From contig MEUD01000001.1 in the NCBI GenBank assembly GCA_001771575.1, positions 310,001-374,000 on the forward strand: 64,000 nucleotides of DNA, in the 5' to 3' direction. Shown one piece after another: positions 1-15,000 of the stretch. Source of the stretch: a candidate division WOR-1 bacterium RIFOXYB2_FULL_45_9. GTDB lineage: Bacteria > Margulisbacteria > WOR-1 > O2-12-FULL-45-9 > XYB2-FULL-48-7. The position numbers and the translations under genes were made by a program. The notes beneath the pieces are model-generated. The model ran no database searches and was not told where the DNA came from. It saw only the letters and a program-made list of their open reading frames with translations. Every line of letters begins with the position of its first letter. Position 1 is the first letter of the stretch.

Positions 1-1
1 A

Positions 2-3000
2 AAAATATTAGGACGCTTTTGCTTTTTAGTGATTTTATTAGGAGTAATCCTTTTTCCCGCCGGCTTGTTTGCCGCCCCGCCGACGATCGACTCCATTTAT
101 CCGACCAGCGGGTCAACGCTCGGCGGAACGCATGTTACAGTTACCGGTAGCAACTTTGATCTCTATCTCTATCGCCGGCTGATCACCGTTACCAACTCGG
201 GAGCGGCGTTGATTGATCATCCTGTTCAAATATCAATGGATACGGCGGCTTTGATCTCTGCCGGAAAGTTAAAAACGGACGGGAGCGATCTTCGTTTTGT
301 CAGCACTGACGAGGCGACCGAATACTCATACTGGTTGGACAGCTCGACCATTAATACGACAGCGACTAAAATCTGGATCAAGTTCCCCGACCTGCCGGCG
401 GCTTCAACGCTTGAGATCTTCGCCACATACGGAAATTATGATCGTGCCGCGGCAAGCAACGGCGACACTGTTTTTACTTTTTTCGATGATTTTACCGGGA
501 CCGCGATCAGCACCGCTGAATGGTCGATCACCAATTCAACAGGGTTTAGCGTAAGCGGCGGTGAACTACGCGGCACAAACACAACCGGACGCCTGACCTC
601 GATTCAAACCTTTAACAGCGGCGTGATCCTGGAAATTAAATCTCGGCGGGTTGGCGATACCTCCGCCAACGGCAATATGATCGGTGGTTTTTTTCTAAGC
701 ACTTCAAATGGTTTTGGTCTTCTCAATCATCCAGGCACGGATTTTTACTGGAACAACGGGTTGTGGACCGCCCTCTCAACCACCGTGCCGGCTTCGACCG
801 ACCTGCTGACAAAAATATCGGTCAAATCCGCCAGCCAGCTCGACCTTTCCGTTACCAATTTCCAAAGCGGGACCAGCTATCAGAGCGCCAGCAATATTTC
901 TAATGGCGTTGCAGGTGAACCGATCGTCCTTGGGAAGCGTTATGACGGCGATGGCTTTAATAATCAAACCTATAACGCTTTTTGGGATTGGATCAGGGTG
1001 AGGCCATACGCGACGACAGAACCTTCGGCAGTAGTTGGAGAAGCGGAAAACGCCGGAGCGTTATTGCTGGGAGGGTTGTCCGCTAATAATATTAGCGTGT
1101 TGAATGATACGACCATTGAAGCGCTAACTCCGGCAAACGCGGCGGGGATTGTTGACGTGACGGTTAAAAATATATTGGGCGAAACGGCGACCCTGGAGAG
1201 CGCGTTTACTTTTTCTGCCGATGAGCCGGGTATCAGACTGCTGACCCCTAATGGCGGGGAGACCTGGGAGGCGGGGACCTGGCAATATATTACCTGGGAG
1301 ACGACAGGTTCGCCGGATTACGTAGACATATATTTTTCAACGGACAACGGCAATAACTATACTGTCATTTCGACCGGGGAGGCGGATGACGGCTCATATT
1401 CCTGGTATATTCCGGGACCGGTAACAACAAGCGCGAGGATCAAGCTGGAAGCGGTCAAGGGCGATTTAATTTCCATTGATGAATCAGACGCGAGTTTTAA
1501 CCTGACCGCGGCGGCCAATGTCTTTGTCGACGCGGTCAACGGGGATAATAGCTATAGCGGTTTAACCTCGGAGGTGTATGTGAGCGGCGGTGTGACCCAT
1601 GGCCCCTGGAAAAATATTGTTTACGCGGTTAGCAATTCCTCAATTGGGGCGACCATCCATGCCGCCCCTGGCTTATATAACACAACCGCTGGTGAAACAT
1701 TTCCTATTACTTTAAGCTCAAGCCGGAAATTAGTCGGCGCCGGCCGCCAGCTGACCACGGTTGAAGCGAGCAATAGCGAGATTTTTATTCTTCAGACAAA
1801 TTGCCGGCTAAGAAATATGTACGTGAGGTTAATTACGACCGGCAATAATAACATTGTTAAAGTAACGGGAGGCGGCGTTGTTATTGAAGAAGTGGAAATT
1901 GTTGGCCGGGGTTGGTTGTCTGACCGGGGGACCGGGGTATATTTTGACGGCTACTACGGGACGAGCAGTGGGGGGAGGATCAGCAATTGTGAGGTGTGGA
2001 ATTGCACGTATGGGGTTTGGCTGTATCAAAACGCGTCGACCAGCAACGTAACCATTGAAGGGTCGGTGATCAGGAACCACTATTACAATGGGATAAACAT
2101 AAGTTACTGGGGCTCGGGGAGCGGCCAGCGGGTTGACCTGACCGGAAACGTGATCAGGAATAACGGGGTTAATTCTAATTCGCCCGCGGTATATGTTGAA
2201 ACGCCAAATAGTGGAAATACGGTCAACGTGATCAACAATACGTTTAGCGAGAATTATGTGGCGCTTAAATCGGTACACGCGAACAACAATATTACCTTTA
2301 AGAATAATATTGTGGTAAATTCGCCGCGATTGAACCGGGGGGCAAAATATACGACCTATGGTCTATCACGGGATAGCGGGAGCATCAATGTCAGTTATTG
2401 TGATTTCTGGAATGTGCGGGTTAATTACAATACGTTGACCGGGATAACGTGGGGGAGCGGGAATATCTCCAATTTTCCCAGGTTTGTCGATCCAATAAAC
2501 AGCGATCTGCGGTTGTACAGCGACTCGCCGTGTTTAACGGCTGGAGAGAGTGGGGCAAATATCGGGTATTACAGCGGAGCTGGAGAGACTAATTCGCCGT
2601 ACCGGGAAGAATCGTATGTGAACAACGTGAGCGGGACAGACTCGACGGCGTCGGGAGAGAGCGCGGTGAGTCCGTATAAGACGATCAGCTATGCGGCGAA
2701 GTATACGATGAAGAAGATCAACGTGGCAGGGAGCAGTCTGAAGTACAACGCGAGCAATGGGGAGAGTTTTCCGATCGACCTGGGGAGAGAAAAGCATCTG
2801 GCGGGAGCCGGGCGGGCGCTGGTAACTATCGAGGGTTATGGCACGGAATCGTGGGTGGCGGACACAAACAAGAGCTATGCCATAGGGTTGTATGACCTAA
2901 GTACGGTGGAGGGGGTGACGGTGCAGGGGTTTAGCGGAACATCGGCCAATTATGGGATATACGCCTATGGTTTGGGGAATGAGATCCGCGATAGTCAAAT

Positions 3001-6000
3001 GATAGGCGGCGGCTGGAATTCTGACCGTGGGACCGGGGTATATTTTGACGGCTACTATGGGACTAGCAGTGGTGGGAGGATAACAAATTGCGAGGTGCGG
3101 GACTGCACTTACGGTATTTGGCCTTATCATTCAGTTTCGACCAGCAATGTGACGATCGAAGGGTCGGTAGTTAGAAACCATTATTACTATGGGATATTTA
3201 TAAATTACTGGGGCTCGGGGAGCGGCCAGCGGGTTGACATTACCGGAAACGTGATCCGGAATAATGGGGTTAATTCCAGTTATTATGGGATCTTGGTTGA
3301 AACGCCGAATGCTGGAAATATTGTTCGGGTATCAAACAATACAATTCTTTTGAACTATCAGGGAATATATTCAAACAATGGTAATAATAATATTAGCTCG
3401 TATAACAATATCATTTCGAATAAGCCGACCGGCGCGACCCCCGATACCGGGAGTTACGGGATCAACAGGCCGAGCGGCACACTGACCTCAAAATACGATG
3501 ATGTTTGGAACAACGCTATTAATTGGAATCCTTCAACTATCTCCGGGGAGGGAGTAATATCGGCCAATCCGCTTTTTTATAATGTTTCAAACTATGATTA
3601 TCATTTAACCGGGCTTTCTCCATGTGTCGGGACCGGGACCCCGGAAGGGACCGATATGGGGGCTTTTCCGTATACCGCTCCTTCCATAACCCTCTATTCG
3701 CCTAACGGAGGAGAAACCTGGAACGGCTTGAGTTGGTACGAGATTACCTGGGAGACGACCGGGGTAATTGACGCGATCGCGCTTTATTATTCGATCGATA
3801 ACGGACTAACCTTTAACCAGATCGCTGCCAGCCAGGCGAATGATGGGACCTACTCCTGGTACCTCCCGGCCGTTTCGACGACCGAAGCGAAGGTAAAAGT
3901 TGTTGGGTCTGGAGCGGCGACCGTCAGCGACGAATCTGATGCTGTTTTTGCCATTACCACTCCGGCTTCACCATCTGTCAGCTCGATCAATCCGGATAGC
4001 GGATTAAATAACCAATCCTCAATAGCCGTCACAATCAGCGGGAGCGATTTTCAAAACGGCGCGGCGGTCAAATTGACCAAAGCTGGACAGACCGATATTA
4101 ACGCGACCGGTCTTTCAGTTGTTAATACCGGCACCATAACCTGCAATTTGAACCTGGTCGACGCGCAGGTCGGTATCTGGAACGTAGTGGTGACCAACCC
4201 GGATACGCAACCCGGGACCTTGAGCGATGGTTTTACCATAAAATATCCGCCGCCGACGGTTACCTCCGTTTCGCCGGAGAGCGGGACGACCGCGGGGGGG
4301 ACAAGCGTTACGATCACCGGCGCTAATTTCCTTGCCCCGCTATATTCCAAAGAGATAACCATAAGTAATTCCGGCTCGGAATTGACCAGCTACCAGATCC
4401 TGGTGACCGTGGAAACCGCTTCACTGGTCAGTGCGGGCAAGATGAGAAGCGATGGCGGCGACATCAGGTTCTTAGACTCAAACAGCGCCAACTTAAACTA
4501 TTGGCTCGAGTCGGGGATAAACAGCGGGTCGACCCAAATATGGGTCAAAGTACCGAGCATCCCGGCCGGAACATCAACGATCAATATGACATACGGCAAC
4601 CTTTCCTCTTCGTCTGAAAGCAACGCAAAAGGCGCGATGTTTTTATACGAAGATATGCAAACAACTCCGGAAGGGACCCTGCAAAACAGCGCGACCTATG
4701 ATTATACCAACAAATATGTTCAGCTGACCCCGGCCTCAAACAGTGTTAACGGACAACTTAATTACTTGTTGAACCCAGGCGATGGGTTTAATGCCAGGTT
4801 CCAATTTTGGACGGGTGGAGGAAACGGAGCTGACGCGGTCTTCCTGTATGTTTACGATACTTCTTCGCCGGCCTGGTATTCCGACGCGAGGAGCGGATAC
4901 CATTTTTCTTATGATGAATATTATGACCGGATCGCCTTATACTACAATGGCTCCAGTCTGACCAGCGTCAGTCAGGCTGGATTAGACAACTCCACCTGGC
5001 GGGACGCGCAAATTATTCATGCCGGAACAAATTCCAAGATATATCTTGACGGCGCGTTAAAGATAAATTACACCGACAGTTCCCGGTCTAAAACCGGCGG
5101 TTATTTGGGCTGGAGCGCGATCACCGGCGGATTGAACCATTATCACCGGATTAGAAATTTGATCATAGCCAAATATTCGCCTGACATCAATGTTTCCGTC
5201 GGTTCAACTGAAACTGGACAGGCTGGAACATTGGAGGTCCTCTTTGATGGAATTTCAGCGGTTGATGTCGCTTACATTAGCTCCACTGAAATTCGCGCGA
5301 CTACCCCGACAAATTCTGCCGGGACTGTAAACGTTACCGTCATTAATCCGGACGGCCAGGTCGGGACTTTGGAAGGCACATATACTTTTGTTAATCCCCC
5401 GTCAATTTTTTCCATAAATCCAGCGCTTGGGAGTAATAATGAAACTTTAAATGGGGTCATAATCAGCGGGAGCGATTTTCAAAACGGCGCGGCGGTCAAA
5501 TTGACCAAAGCTGGACAGACCGATATCAACGCGACCGGTGTTTCAGTTGTTAATACCGGCACCATAACCTGCAATTTGAACCTGGTCGACGCGCCGGTCG
5601 GTATCTGGAACGTAGTAGTGACCAACCCGGATACGCAACCCGGGACCTTGAGCGATGGTTTTACCATAAAATATCCGTCGCCGACGGTTACCTCTGTTTC
5701 GCCGGAGAGCGGGACGACGGCGGGGGGGACAAGCGTTACGATCACCGGCGCTAATTTCCTTTCCCCGCAATATTCCAAAGAGATAACCATAAGTAATTCC
5801 GGCTCGGAATTGACCAGCTACCAGATCCTGGTGACCGTGGAAACCGCTTCACTGGTCAGTGCCGGCAAGATGAGAAGCGATGGCGGCGACATCAGGTTCT
5901 TAGACTCAAACAGCGCCAACCTTAACTATTGGCTCGAGTCGGGGATGAACAGCGAATCGACCCAAATATGGGTCAAAGTGCCGAGCATTCCGGCCGGAAC

Positions 6001-9000
6001 ATCAACGATCAATATGACATACGGCAATCTTTCCGCTTCGTCGGAAAGCAGTGGGGACAATACCTTTTTGTTTTTTGACGATTTTGAATCGGGTTTGTTG
6101 GACACAGCCAATAAATGGAACATTGATGAATCAACCACTCCAGTCGTGGAGCTATATGATGGGAGCTATCGGCTAAAGACCAGTGATCGGACCGCCACGG
6201 TCACCAAAACCAGATCATGGGCAGGTTATGTGTTTGAAGGGGAGATGAGGATAAATTCTTTTAGCTATCCCGGGTTGATCTATAATTCCTACCAGGAAGA
6301 TTACTATTATGACCTCTACTGGGGCAGCGGCGAAATGTGGCGGCATTATGGAGGCATCGATACCAGGGCATCGGAATTTAGTTATGGCTGGACCCCAACC
6401 GGCAATATCTGGTACAACTTTAAGGTTCTAAGTAACGGGAATAACGTTACGATCAACTATTATCTCAAATCGACCGGCGCGCTCCAGCGAACCGCCGGTT
6501 TTACTTTGAACGCCAGTTATAATCAGGGTGGGGTCGGTTTTATTCAATATGCCAGCAGCGCGATCGCTTATTACGACAATATCAAAGTTAGGAAATACGC
6601 GGCGGCAGAGCCGACCATTGTGGTTAGCGGTACGGAAGGGGCGGGGAGCGGTGGCGGAACTCTGGAGGTGTATTTTGGCGAGACAAGAGCGGACATTGTT
6701 AATTACATCAGTTCAACCGAGATTAGAACTGCCACTCCATCTCATTCCGCGGGTCTTATTGACGTTACCGTGATCAATCCCGACGGCCAGGTCGGGACTT
6801 TGGAAGGTGGCTTTACCTACACCGAACCGCCGACAGTAACTTTGCACACTCCTAATAGTGGTGAAGTCTGGCAGGGGGGGACTTACAACAATATAACCTG
6901 GGAAACGACCGGCACAGTCAGCTCAATCGATCTCTATTATTCTTTAAGCACCCTTGAGGCTTACACCACCATCGCGACCGGGGAAGGAGACGATGGAAGT
7001 TATTCGTGGCTGGTCCCGAATTCAGTGACAACTGAAGCCAAGGTCAAGATCATTGTCACGGGGGCCGGCAGCAGCGCGTCTGATGAATCTGAAGGGGTCT
7101 TTGCCATCACACCGGCGACCAGGTTTTATGTTGATCCAAGCCTGGGAAGCGACAGTTACAATGGAATAACCTCGGAAGTCTTTGGCAATAACGGCCCCTG
7201 GAAAACGGTTACCTTCGCGGCGACCCAATCGGCCAGCGGCAATCAAATATATCTTAGCCCGGGGACATATAACACTGAGATGGAACAGTCCTTCCCGATC
7301 ATTATTGATAACCGGTCGTTGATTGGCGGAGTGGGGGGGACAGTGACGATTAATGGCGAAACCGACCAGATAGTGATCATGAGAGGAATGTCAACCATTG
7401 AAGGATGTACTATCCAAAGCGAGTCGACCAATCCCGGCGCGGCGGTTATTTCTATCGAAGCCGGCTCAACTGTCCAGATCAGCAACAACCTTATCGGCTA
7501 TTCAGGGACGCCGCCGAGCAATGGCCGCGGCGTTTACGTTTATAGTTCAAAAGCCAACATTAGCCACAACCTGATCAGCAATGTCGCGGTCGGAGTGCGG
7601 GCCGAGCTTGGGGGCTCAACCACCACGGTAGAGAGCAACACGATCGTTAAATTTAGCGGCCGGGGGGTTGAGAACCTTGGGGACACATGCTATGTCAACA
7701 ACACGATCATCTCCAGCAGTCCGGAAGGAACGGCAGTCGCCGGCAGTTATGGCATTTACAGCGAAGATGGGACGACTTACGCGAATTATAATGATGTATA
7801 TCTCAACGAAACCAATTACTATCATACCGGTAGTGGCGGCTTGACTAATACCGGGCCGGTAACGCTGGAAGCCAAGTTTGTCTCGGTCTCTGGGGGTGAT
7901 TACCATCTCTTATCGAACTCGCCTTGTATTAACGCCGGCAATCCGGGGGAGAGCGACCCGGATGGTTCGCGCAAGGATATCGGCTTATATTACTTTGACC
8001 TTTCGACCGGCAATCTTGCCGCCCGGGTAATTCAGCCAAATGGCGGGGAAACGCTGACCGGTGATTCAGCTTATGAGATCACTTGGTATGCGACCAGGGA
8101 GAGCGGGGCGATCGAGCGGATCGAGCTGGCTTATTCGGTTGATAACGGATCGAGCTATACCAATATCGCGACCAATGAGGCTAATGACGGCGCGTATAGC
8201 TGGACGGTCCCCAATATCTCAACTACGGAAGCGCTGGTCATGGTTGGGGCGTTTGGAGGAACCACTGCCGCGACCGATGAATCGGACAGTATCTTTTCGA
8301 TCACCGGCGGAGGATACCCGACCAATGTCGTTTACGTTGACGCGACAACTGGCGACAATAGCCGGACAACAACGGAAGCGAACGACCCGTCAACCCCCTG
8401 GAAGACGATCACCTACGCCTCGACCATGTCGGCGAGCGGGTATACGATCAACGTGGCGGCCGGGAATTATAACGCGGCGCTGGGAGAAAGTTTTCCAATT
8501 ACAGTCGAAGCCAATGTTACGCTCGCCGCTTATTCCCAGGCGGCCACCATTGATGCCGAAGGGAATTCCGTAAAAGCTGTTGTATTAAAGAACCTGGCTA
8601 CATTGGAGGGGTTCACAGTTAAAAACACGGTCTCAAACGGGAGCTTTGGGACGGTCCATTCACTGGCAAAATCAAATATTACAAGAAATAGAATTATTTG
8701 CGCCGGCGAGGCCAATTCCTCACGATCAATTTATATTGATGGTTTGGCTGATCAATCGGAAATAAAAAACAATATTATTGAAAGCAATAATGTTGGAGTA
8801 TATCTTGCCACTGCGGCAAATAACGTATTGGTAAAAGGAAACACATTCGAATCACTGAACAGCTCTGGAATCGGTGTTTATATCTATTATCAATGCGATA
8901 ACTATACTATTACTGATAATCTAATCAAAGGTTTCAGCAGTATCTATGACGGCATAAGAGGGTGGCAGGTCTATAACGGGACAATCAGCACAAATGAAAT

Positions 9001-12000
9001 ATATGGGTTTGCCGGTGGGATATTTCTTGAAGTAAATGGAGCAAAAACAATCGATATCTTCAACAACACTTTGGTGAGGAATACCGATGGGATTGAGACA
9101 CAGTATTATGGCTCCCCAGGGACGTTTAACATCAAGAATAATATTATTACAGGAAATGCGAGCCTTGGAAGTTACACGGCCGGGACCAAGGGGATCAACC
9201 GGTACGACGCTGTAACCATTAACAGCAGTTACAACTGTATCTGGAACAATGAGTTGAATTGGAACCCAAGCACGCTTCAGGGGACGGGCGATTTTACCCA
9301 ATATCCCCGCTTTATTGATCCCGCCAATAACGATTACCGGATCGGTAACGACTCTTCCTGCGCGACGGGGGGTGAAGGGGGGACATACATCGGCCGGTAC
9401 GCGCCAAGCGGGACTTCAAACGCGACCTCGGAGTCGTGGGTCGACGCGGACGGAGGAAATGACACGAGTGGGGACGGCTCATCCGGCAATCCGTGGAAGA
9501 CGATCACCCGGGCGGCAACCCAGACGGTGGATGTGGTCCATGCCAATGAAGGGACGTATAACGCCGCTCTGGGGGAAAGTTTTCCGATCACCCTGGCGGA
9601 AGACCAGCAGTTAAAGTCGGTTGCTGTTCCATCCACTCTGGCAACTATTGATGCCGAAACATCAGTCAACACCGCTTTGATAATGGGACAAGATACGACG
9701 TTGGAAGGCGTGACGATTAAGAGCGCTTCAACAACCGATTCTCGCTATACCATACAAATGCTCGCGCTAAGAGGAAACTTGATCCGTGCTTTTGTTCAGC
9801 ACAATGGGTCAGGAGCCAACAGCTGGCCGGTCAATGTTGAAGCGACAGCCAACGATGTCCTAATTTACGCGACGACGGTGGAAACCACTCGTCGCCGGGC
9901 GATTTATTTGCAAGCCAATGCCGATGGAGCGGTTATTAGAGGGTGCACTGTTAGTTGTGATAATAATGATAATTATTCTACGGTCGCGATCACGATCGAT
10001 ACAGGATGCGATAGCGCGGTTGTTGAATCAAATACGGTTATTTCCAGGTCCGATACAACTTCCGGGACTTACAATCATTACGCGATCTCTTCTACCGATA
10101 ATGGCTACAACCACTATATTGCTTATAATCTGGTAATTTGCACCGGCGAAGCGGCGGATAACCGGGGGATTTTCCTCAATAATTCCAAGGGGACAAATTG
10201 GATAACGACCAATGAGGTCAGAGGTTGCACTGAACATGGTATTTTTGCCGATATTTCGAGCGGCCATTCAGCCAATATCTTCAATAATACGGTAGTAAAG
10301 AGTAAATATGGGGTGACCGGAGCGGATACCGGGACCAAGAATGTAAAGAATAATATTATTGCCGCGGAGGTTGGCGGAATGAGCTATACCGGCAGTAAAG
10401 GGATTGACAATGACGCGGGGGTGTTAAATTCTTCCTACAACAGTGTGTATGCCAATGATATTTCCTACGAAGGGACGGTTACCGGCAAGACCTCTGACCT
10501 CTATGACGATCCGCTCTTTATTGACGCGACCGGGGACAACTTCCATCTTGATACCGGTTCTCCCTGTATCGCCAGCGGGACCCCGGAAGGAACAGATCGC
10601 GGGGCGTATCCATACGAAGAGCCGGTGGCGGTTACAGTCACTCTCTTTACTCCGAATGGCGGTGAGAGTTGGCATGCTGGGACAAACAATAACATTACCT
10701 GGGAGACGACAGGGACGGTCAGCTCGACCAACCTATATTATTCGATCGATGGCGGGACCTTGTATACTTCGATTTCTGCCGGAGAAGGAAATGATGGCGT
10801 TTATTCGTGGCTTGTCCCCAATGAGCTGACGACCGAAGCGAAAGTGAAGATCGAGGTAGTGGGCGACGGCATCGCGACCGATGAATCGGCCGGGGTATTT
10901 ACCATCCTTGAGGGAGATACCAATGGACCGACAATTGAGGTCACCTCCCCAGTCGCGGGAGATAAGTGGCAGGGAGGCTCGATCCATGAGGTCACTTATA
11001 CGGCGACCGATGAATCCAGGATCAAACCGAATTCGCTCTGGATTTGGTATTCGACCGACGAGGGAAACAGTTATCCCTTTGTCATCACTTCTGAAGCGGA
11101 GGTCGTTTCCCCCTATAGTTGGACTTTACCGGAAAATCTTAATACCATTGAAGCCAGGGTCAAGGTTTCGGCGCAAGATAATTCGACCAACTTTAACTGG
11201 GGGACAGGCGAGAGCGGGAGCTTTATCATTGATTCAACTCCGCCGGTTGTGACGATTGGCCAGCCCAACGGCGGTGAGACCCTGACCTCCTCTTCAACCT
11301 ACGAGATCATCTGGACAGCGACTGATAACCTAGCCAGCGCGGAGAGCTTAGTTATTTCACTCTATTACACGACCAGTGAAGCGGAGATCGGCTGGCTGGA
11401 GGTCGCGACCAATGAAGCTAATGATGGGAATTATATTTGGACCGTGCCCAGTTCCGTGACCACGGAAGCGAAAGTTAAGGCCTTAACCGTTGACGAAGTC
11501 GGTTGGACCGGCTCCGATGAAAGCACCAGCATATTTACGATCGAAGCGGGGGTGCCATATTATCCAGCAGACATTATATATGTCAATGCGACGACTGGCG
11601 ACAACAGCCGGACGACCGAAGAGGCGAACAATCCGGCAACCCCATGGAAGACGATCACCTACGCCTCGACCATGTCGGCGAGCGGGACTACGATCAACGT
11701 GGCGGACGGAAATTATAACGCCGCCCTGGGAGAGACTTTTCCAGTAACTATTACCAATAAAAAGGTTGTCGCGACACTGACCGGACAAGCGACCCTTGAT
11801 TCTTTGGTTGCAGCTGTTCATACGATAACGCTGGGCAATTACGCGACGGTTGAAGGGATGACGATCAGGAACGCGTATGTTTCAACTGTCAGCTACCACG
11901 CGGTTAATATTACGGGGACCAACGCCATATTAAAGAACTGCGTGGTGGTTAAGAGCTCGGGCGTTGCCGCGAGCCGTGGAATCTACTTGAGCGGAACAGC

Positions 12001-15000
12001 GGACAATGCCTTGCTGGAAGGGAACACGATAACTCACAATTATTATTATCCGGTCTACCTGGATACTGACGCTGATGGGGTGATCATTCGAAACAACACG
12101 ATCAGTAACACTTTCGCGAGCGCCAGCAATTATGGGATATATTTATACAGCGGCAACGACAATCTTACGATCGAAGACAACACGGTAACGGCCAACCGGG
12201 GGATTTATCAAGTTGGGAGTGGAGCCAATATTTTGATCAACCGGAATAAGGTGATCAGCTACAGCGGGAACACGGATTCCGAAATGGGAATATATTTATT
12301 TGGATCGGGGACGGTCAGCTCCAACGAGGTGCGGGGGTACACCGATTCGGATTATGCCGGGATCTATATTTATGGCGGGACAACCTTTACGATCAACAAT
12401 AATACGCTGGTGAACAATGGGATCGGGATCAAAGGGAGGAACGGGTATACCGGGACGGCGACGATCAAGAACAATATAATCGCGGCGACGGCGTTGACCG
12501 GAAGCTACCGGGATGAGAGCTATGGGATCTGGCGGGATACGACCGGGACGCTTAACTCGACCTACAATCAGATCTTCAACTGCGAGACGACATATGGCGG
12601 GACGGTCGGCTTAAAGACGGAAGACCAGACGACCTCCCCGAGGTTTGTTAATCCAGGCGTTTATGACTATCGGATCTTCTCTGACTCACCCTGCTCTGGG
12701 ACCGCTGATCCGGCAGATGGCGGGAACCGCGGAGCGTACGAGACGGTAGCCGCGAGTTCCGGGATCACGAGTGAGTCATATGTGCGGCCGGATGGAGACG
12801 ACAACTTGTTTGCTTCGACCCCGGATGCGCCGTGGCAGACGCTGGGGCGGGCGCTTTCATCAACAGAAGGGACGGTCTATGCCAGAGGTGGGACGTATAC
12901 CATCACCAGCGGGTTGGTCCTTGGAGTAGGCCAGCAGTTGAAGAACTATCTGACGGAGACGGTGACGATCGATTCAACCACCTCCGGTGTTCATACGTTG
13001 GTCATGATGAATTATACGACGGTTGAAGGGGTGACGATCAGGAACGCGTATGCTTCAACTGTCGGCTACCACGCGGTGACGATTTTAGGGACCAATGCCA
13101 CATTAAAGAACTGCGTGGTGGTTAAGAGCTCGGGCGTTGCCGCGAGCCGTGGAATCTACTTGAGCGGGACGGCGGACAACGCGCTCTTGTCCGGTAACAT
13201 CATCACCCACAATTATTCCTATCCGATCTCCCTGGACACCGATTGCGACAGTGTGACGATCAGCGGGAATACGATCAGCAATAGTTATGCCAGCGCGTCA
13301 AATTACGGAATATACTTATATAATTTTAATGACAATCTCCTGATCGAAGGGAATACGATCACCGCTAATAAAGGGATAAACCAGGCAGGGAGCGGGACAA
13401 ACCTTACCGTGCGGGGGAACAAGATAATTAGTTACAGCGGCGACGCAAGTTCAGAGTACGGGCTTTATCTTTATGGGACGGGGACGATCAGTTCCAATGA
13501 AGTGCGGGGTTATGTCGATTCGGATTACGCGGCTATCTATCTATACAGCGGCGGGCCATTTACGATCAATAATAATACGATCGTAAAAAGTTTTTACGGC
13601 ATAAGAACGGGGGGGAGTTTTGCCGGATCTTTGTATTCGACAAACAATATTATTGTCAACAAACCGGATGGGACCGCGCCGACCGCGAGCAGTATTGGCG
13701 TCTACCGCCAGGCAGGAACAGTCACTTCAAAATACGACGATGTCTGGAATAACGCGACCAACTGGTCGCCCGCCACTATTTCCGGGGTTGGAACAATTTC
13801 GGCTGACCCAGTCTTTCTAAACGCGGCGGGGAATGACTATCATTTAATTGAAAGCTCTCCCTGTATCGGGACCGGGACCCCGGAAGGGACCGACATGGGG
13901 GCGTATGACTATCAAACCTCATCAATAAGCCTTGAAGCTCCGAATGGAGGAGAAAGCTGGGGTGGTCTGACCTACAATTACATTTCCTGGGAGAGCGGCG
14001 GCTATTTTACGTTGATCGACTTATATTATTCCATTGATAATGGCGCCGAATACACGCTGATCGTCTCGGGTGAGGCCGATGACGGGTTGTACCAATGGTA
14101 TCTCCCGGCAGTTTCAACGACCGAAGCCAGGGTCAAGATCATTGGCTTTGGCACCGCTACCGTGACTGATGAATCCGACGCGGCCTTTACTATTAGTACT
14201 CCGCCACCGCCGACCGTCAGCTCAATCGATCCGGAGACCGGTCTTAACAACCAGACCTTGACCGGGGTTACAATCAGCGGGAGCGATTTCCAGAGCGGAG
14301 CGGCGGTCAAGCTGACAAAATCAGGCAAGTCAGATATTGAAGCAACCGGAGTCTCCGTGGTTAATACCAGCACTATTACATGTAATTTAAACCTGACCGG
14401 AGCGGCTGTTGGAGATTGGAACGTGGTAGTGACCAATTCTGATACCCAAAGCGATACCTTAACCAATGGTTTTACCATAATATACCCGCCACCGACCGTT
14501 ACCTCCGTTTCGCCGGAGAGCGGCCCGACCAGCGGTGGGACCGGGGTCACTATTAATGGGTCGGATTTTATTCCCGGCTCTTTTGAACGCGCGATCACGG
14601 TCTATAACGGTGGGACGACTTTGACCGATTATCAGCTTTTGGTAACCATGGAGACGGCGCCGCTGGTCGCGAATGGGAAGATGCGCTCCGATTGCGGCGA
14701 TATCCGTTTCCTGGCCAGTGACGAAGCGACTTCAATCCCATATTGGTTTGAATCTGGGGTCAATACCTCGTTGACCAGAATCTGGGTCAAGGTCCCTTCG
14801 CTTCCAGCCGGGACCAGCGAAATATATGTAACTTACGGTGACAGCTCGTTGACCAGCCAGAGCGATGGCGACTCGACTTTCATTTTCTTTGATGATTTTA
14901 ACCGTCCTGATGGCACGGATCTGGGGAGTGAATGGGGGGAATATGGGAGCGATACCAGCTGGCAGATTGTTTCCAATACCTGTTATCGCCCGACCGGACC

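Noticed and set aside
14026-14598. Long minus-strand open frame (190 codons) inside the giant gene, with similar ones at 1829-2278, 4051-4362 and 5479-5790
   Set aside because: They lie opposite the repetitive plus-strand frame, recur wherever the IPT/KNH repeats recur, and have no ribosome-binding site or recognisable domains. They are shadows of codon bias.
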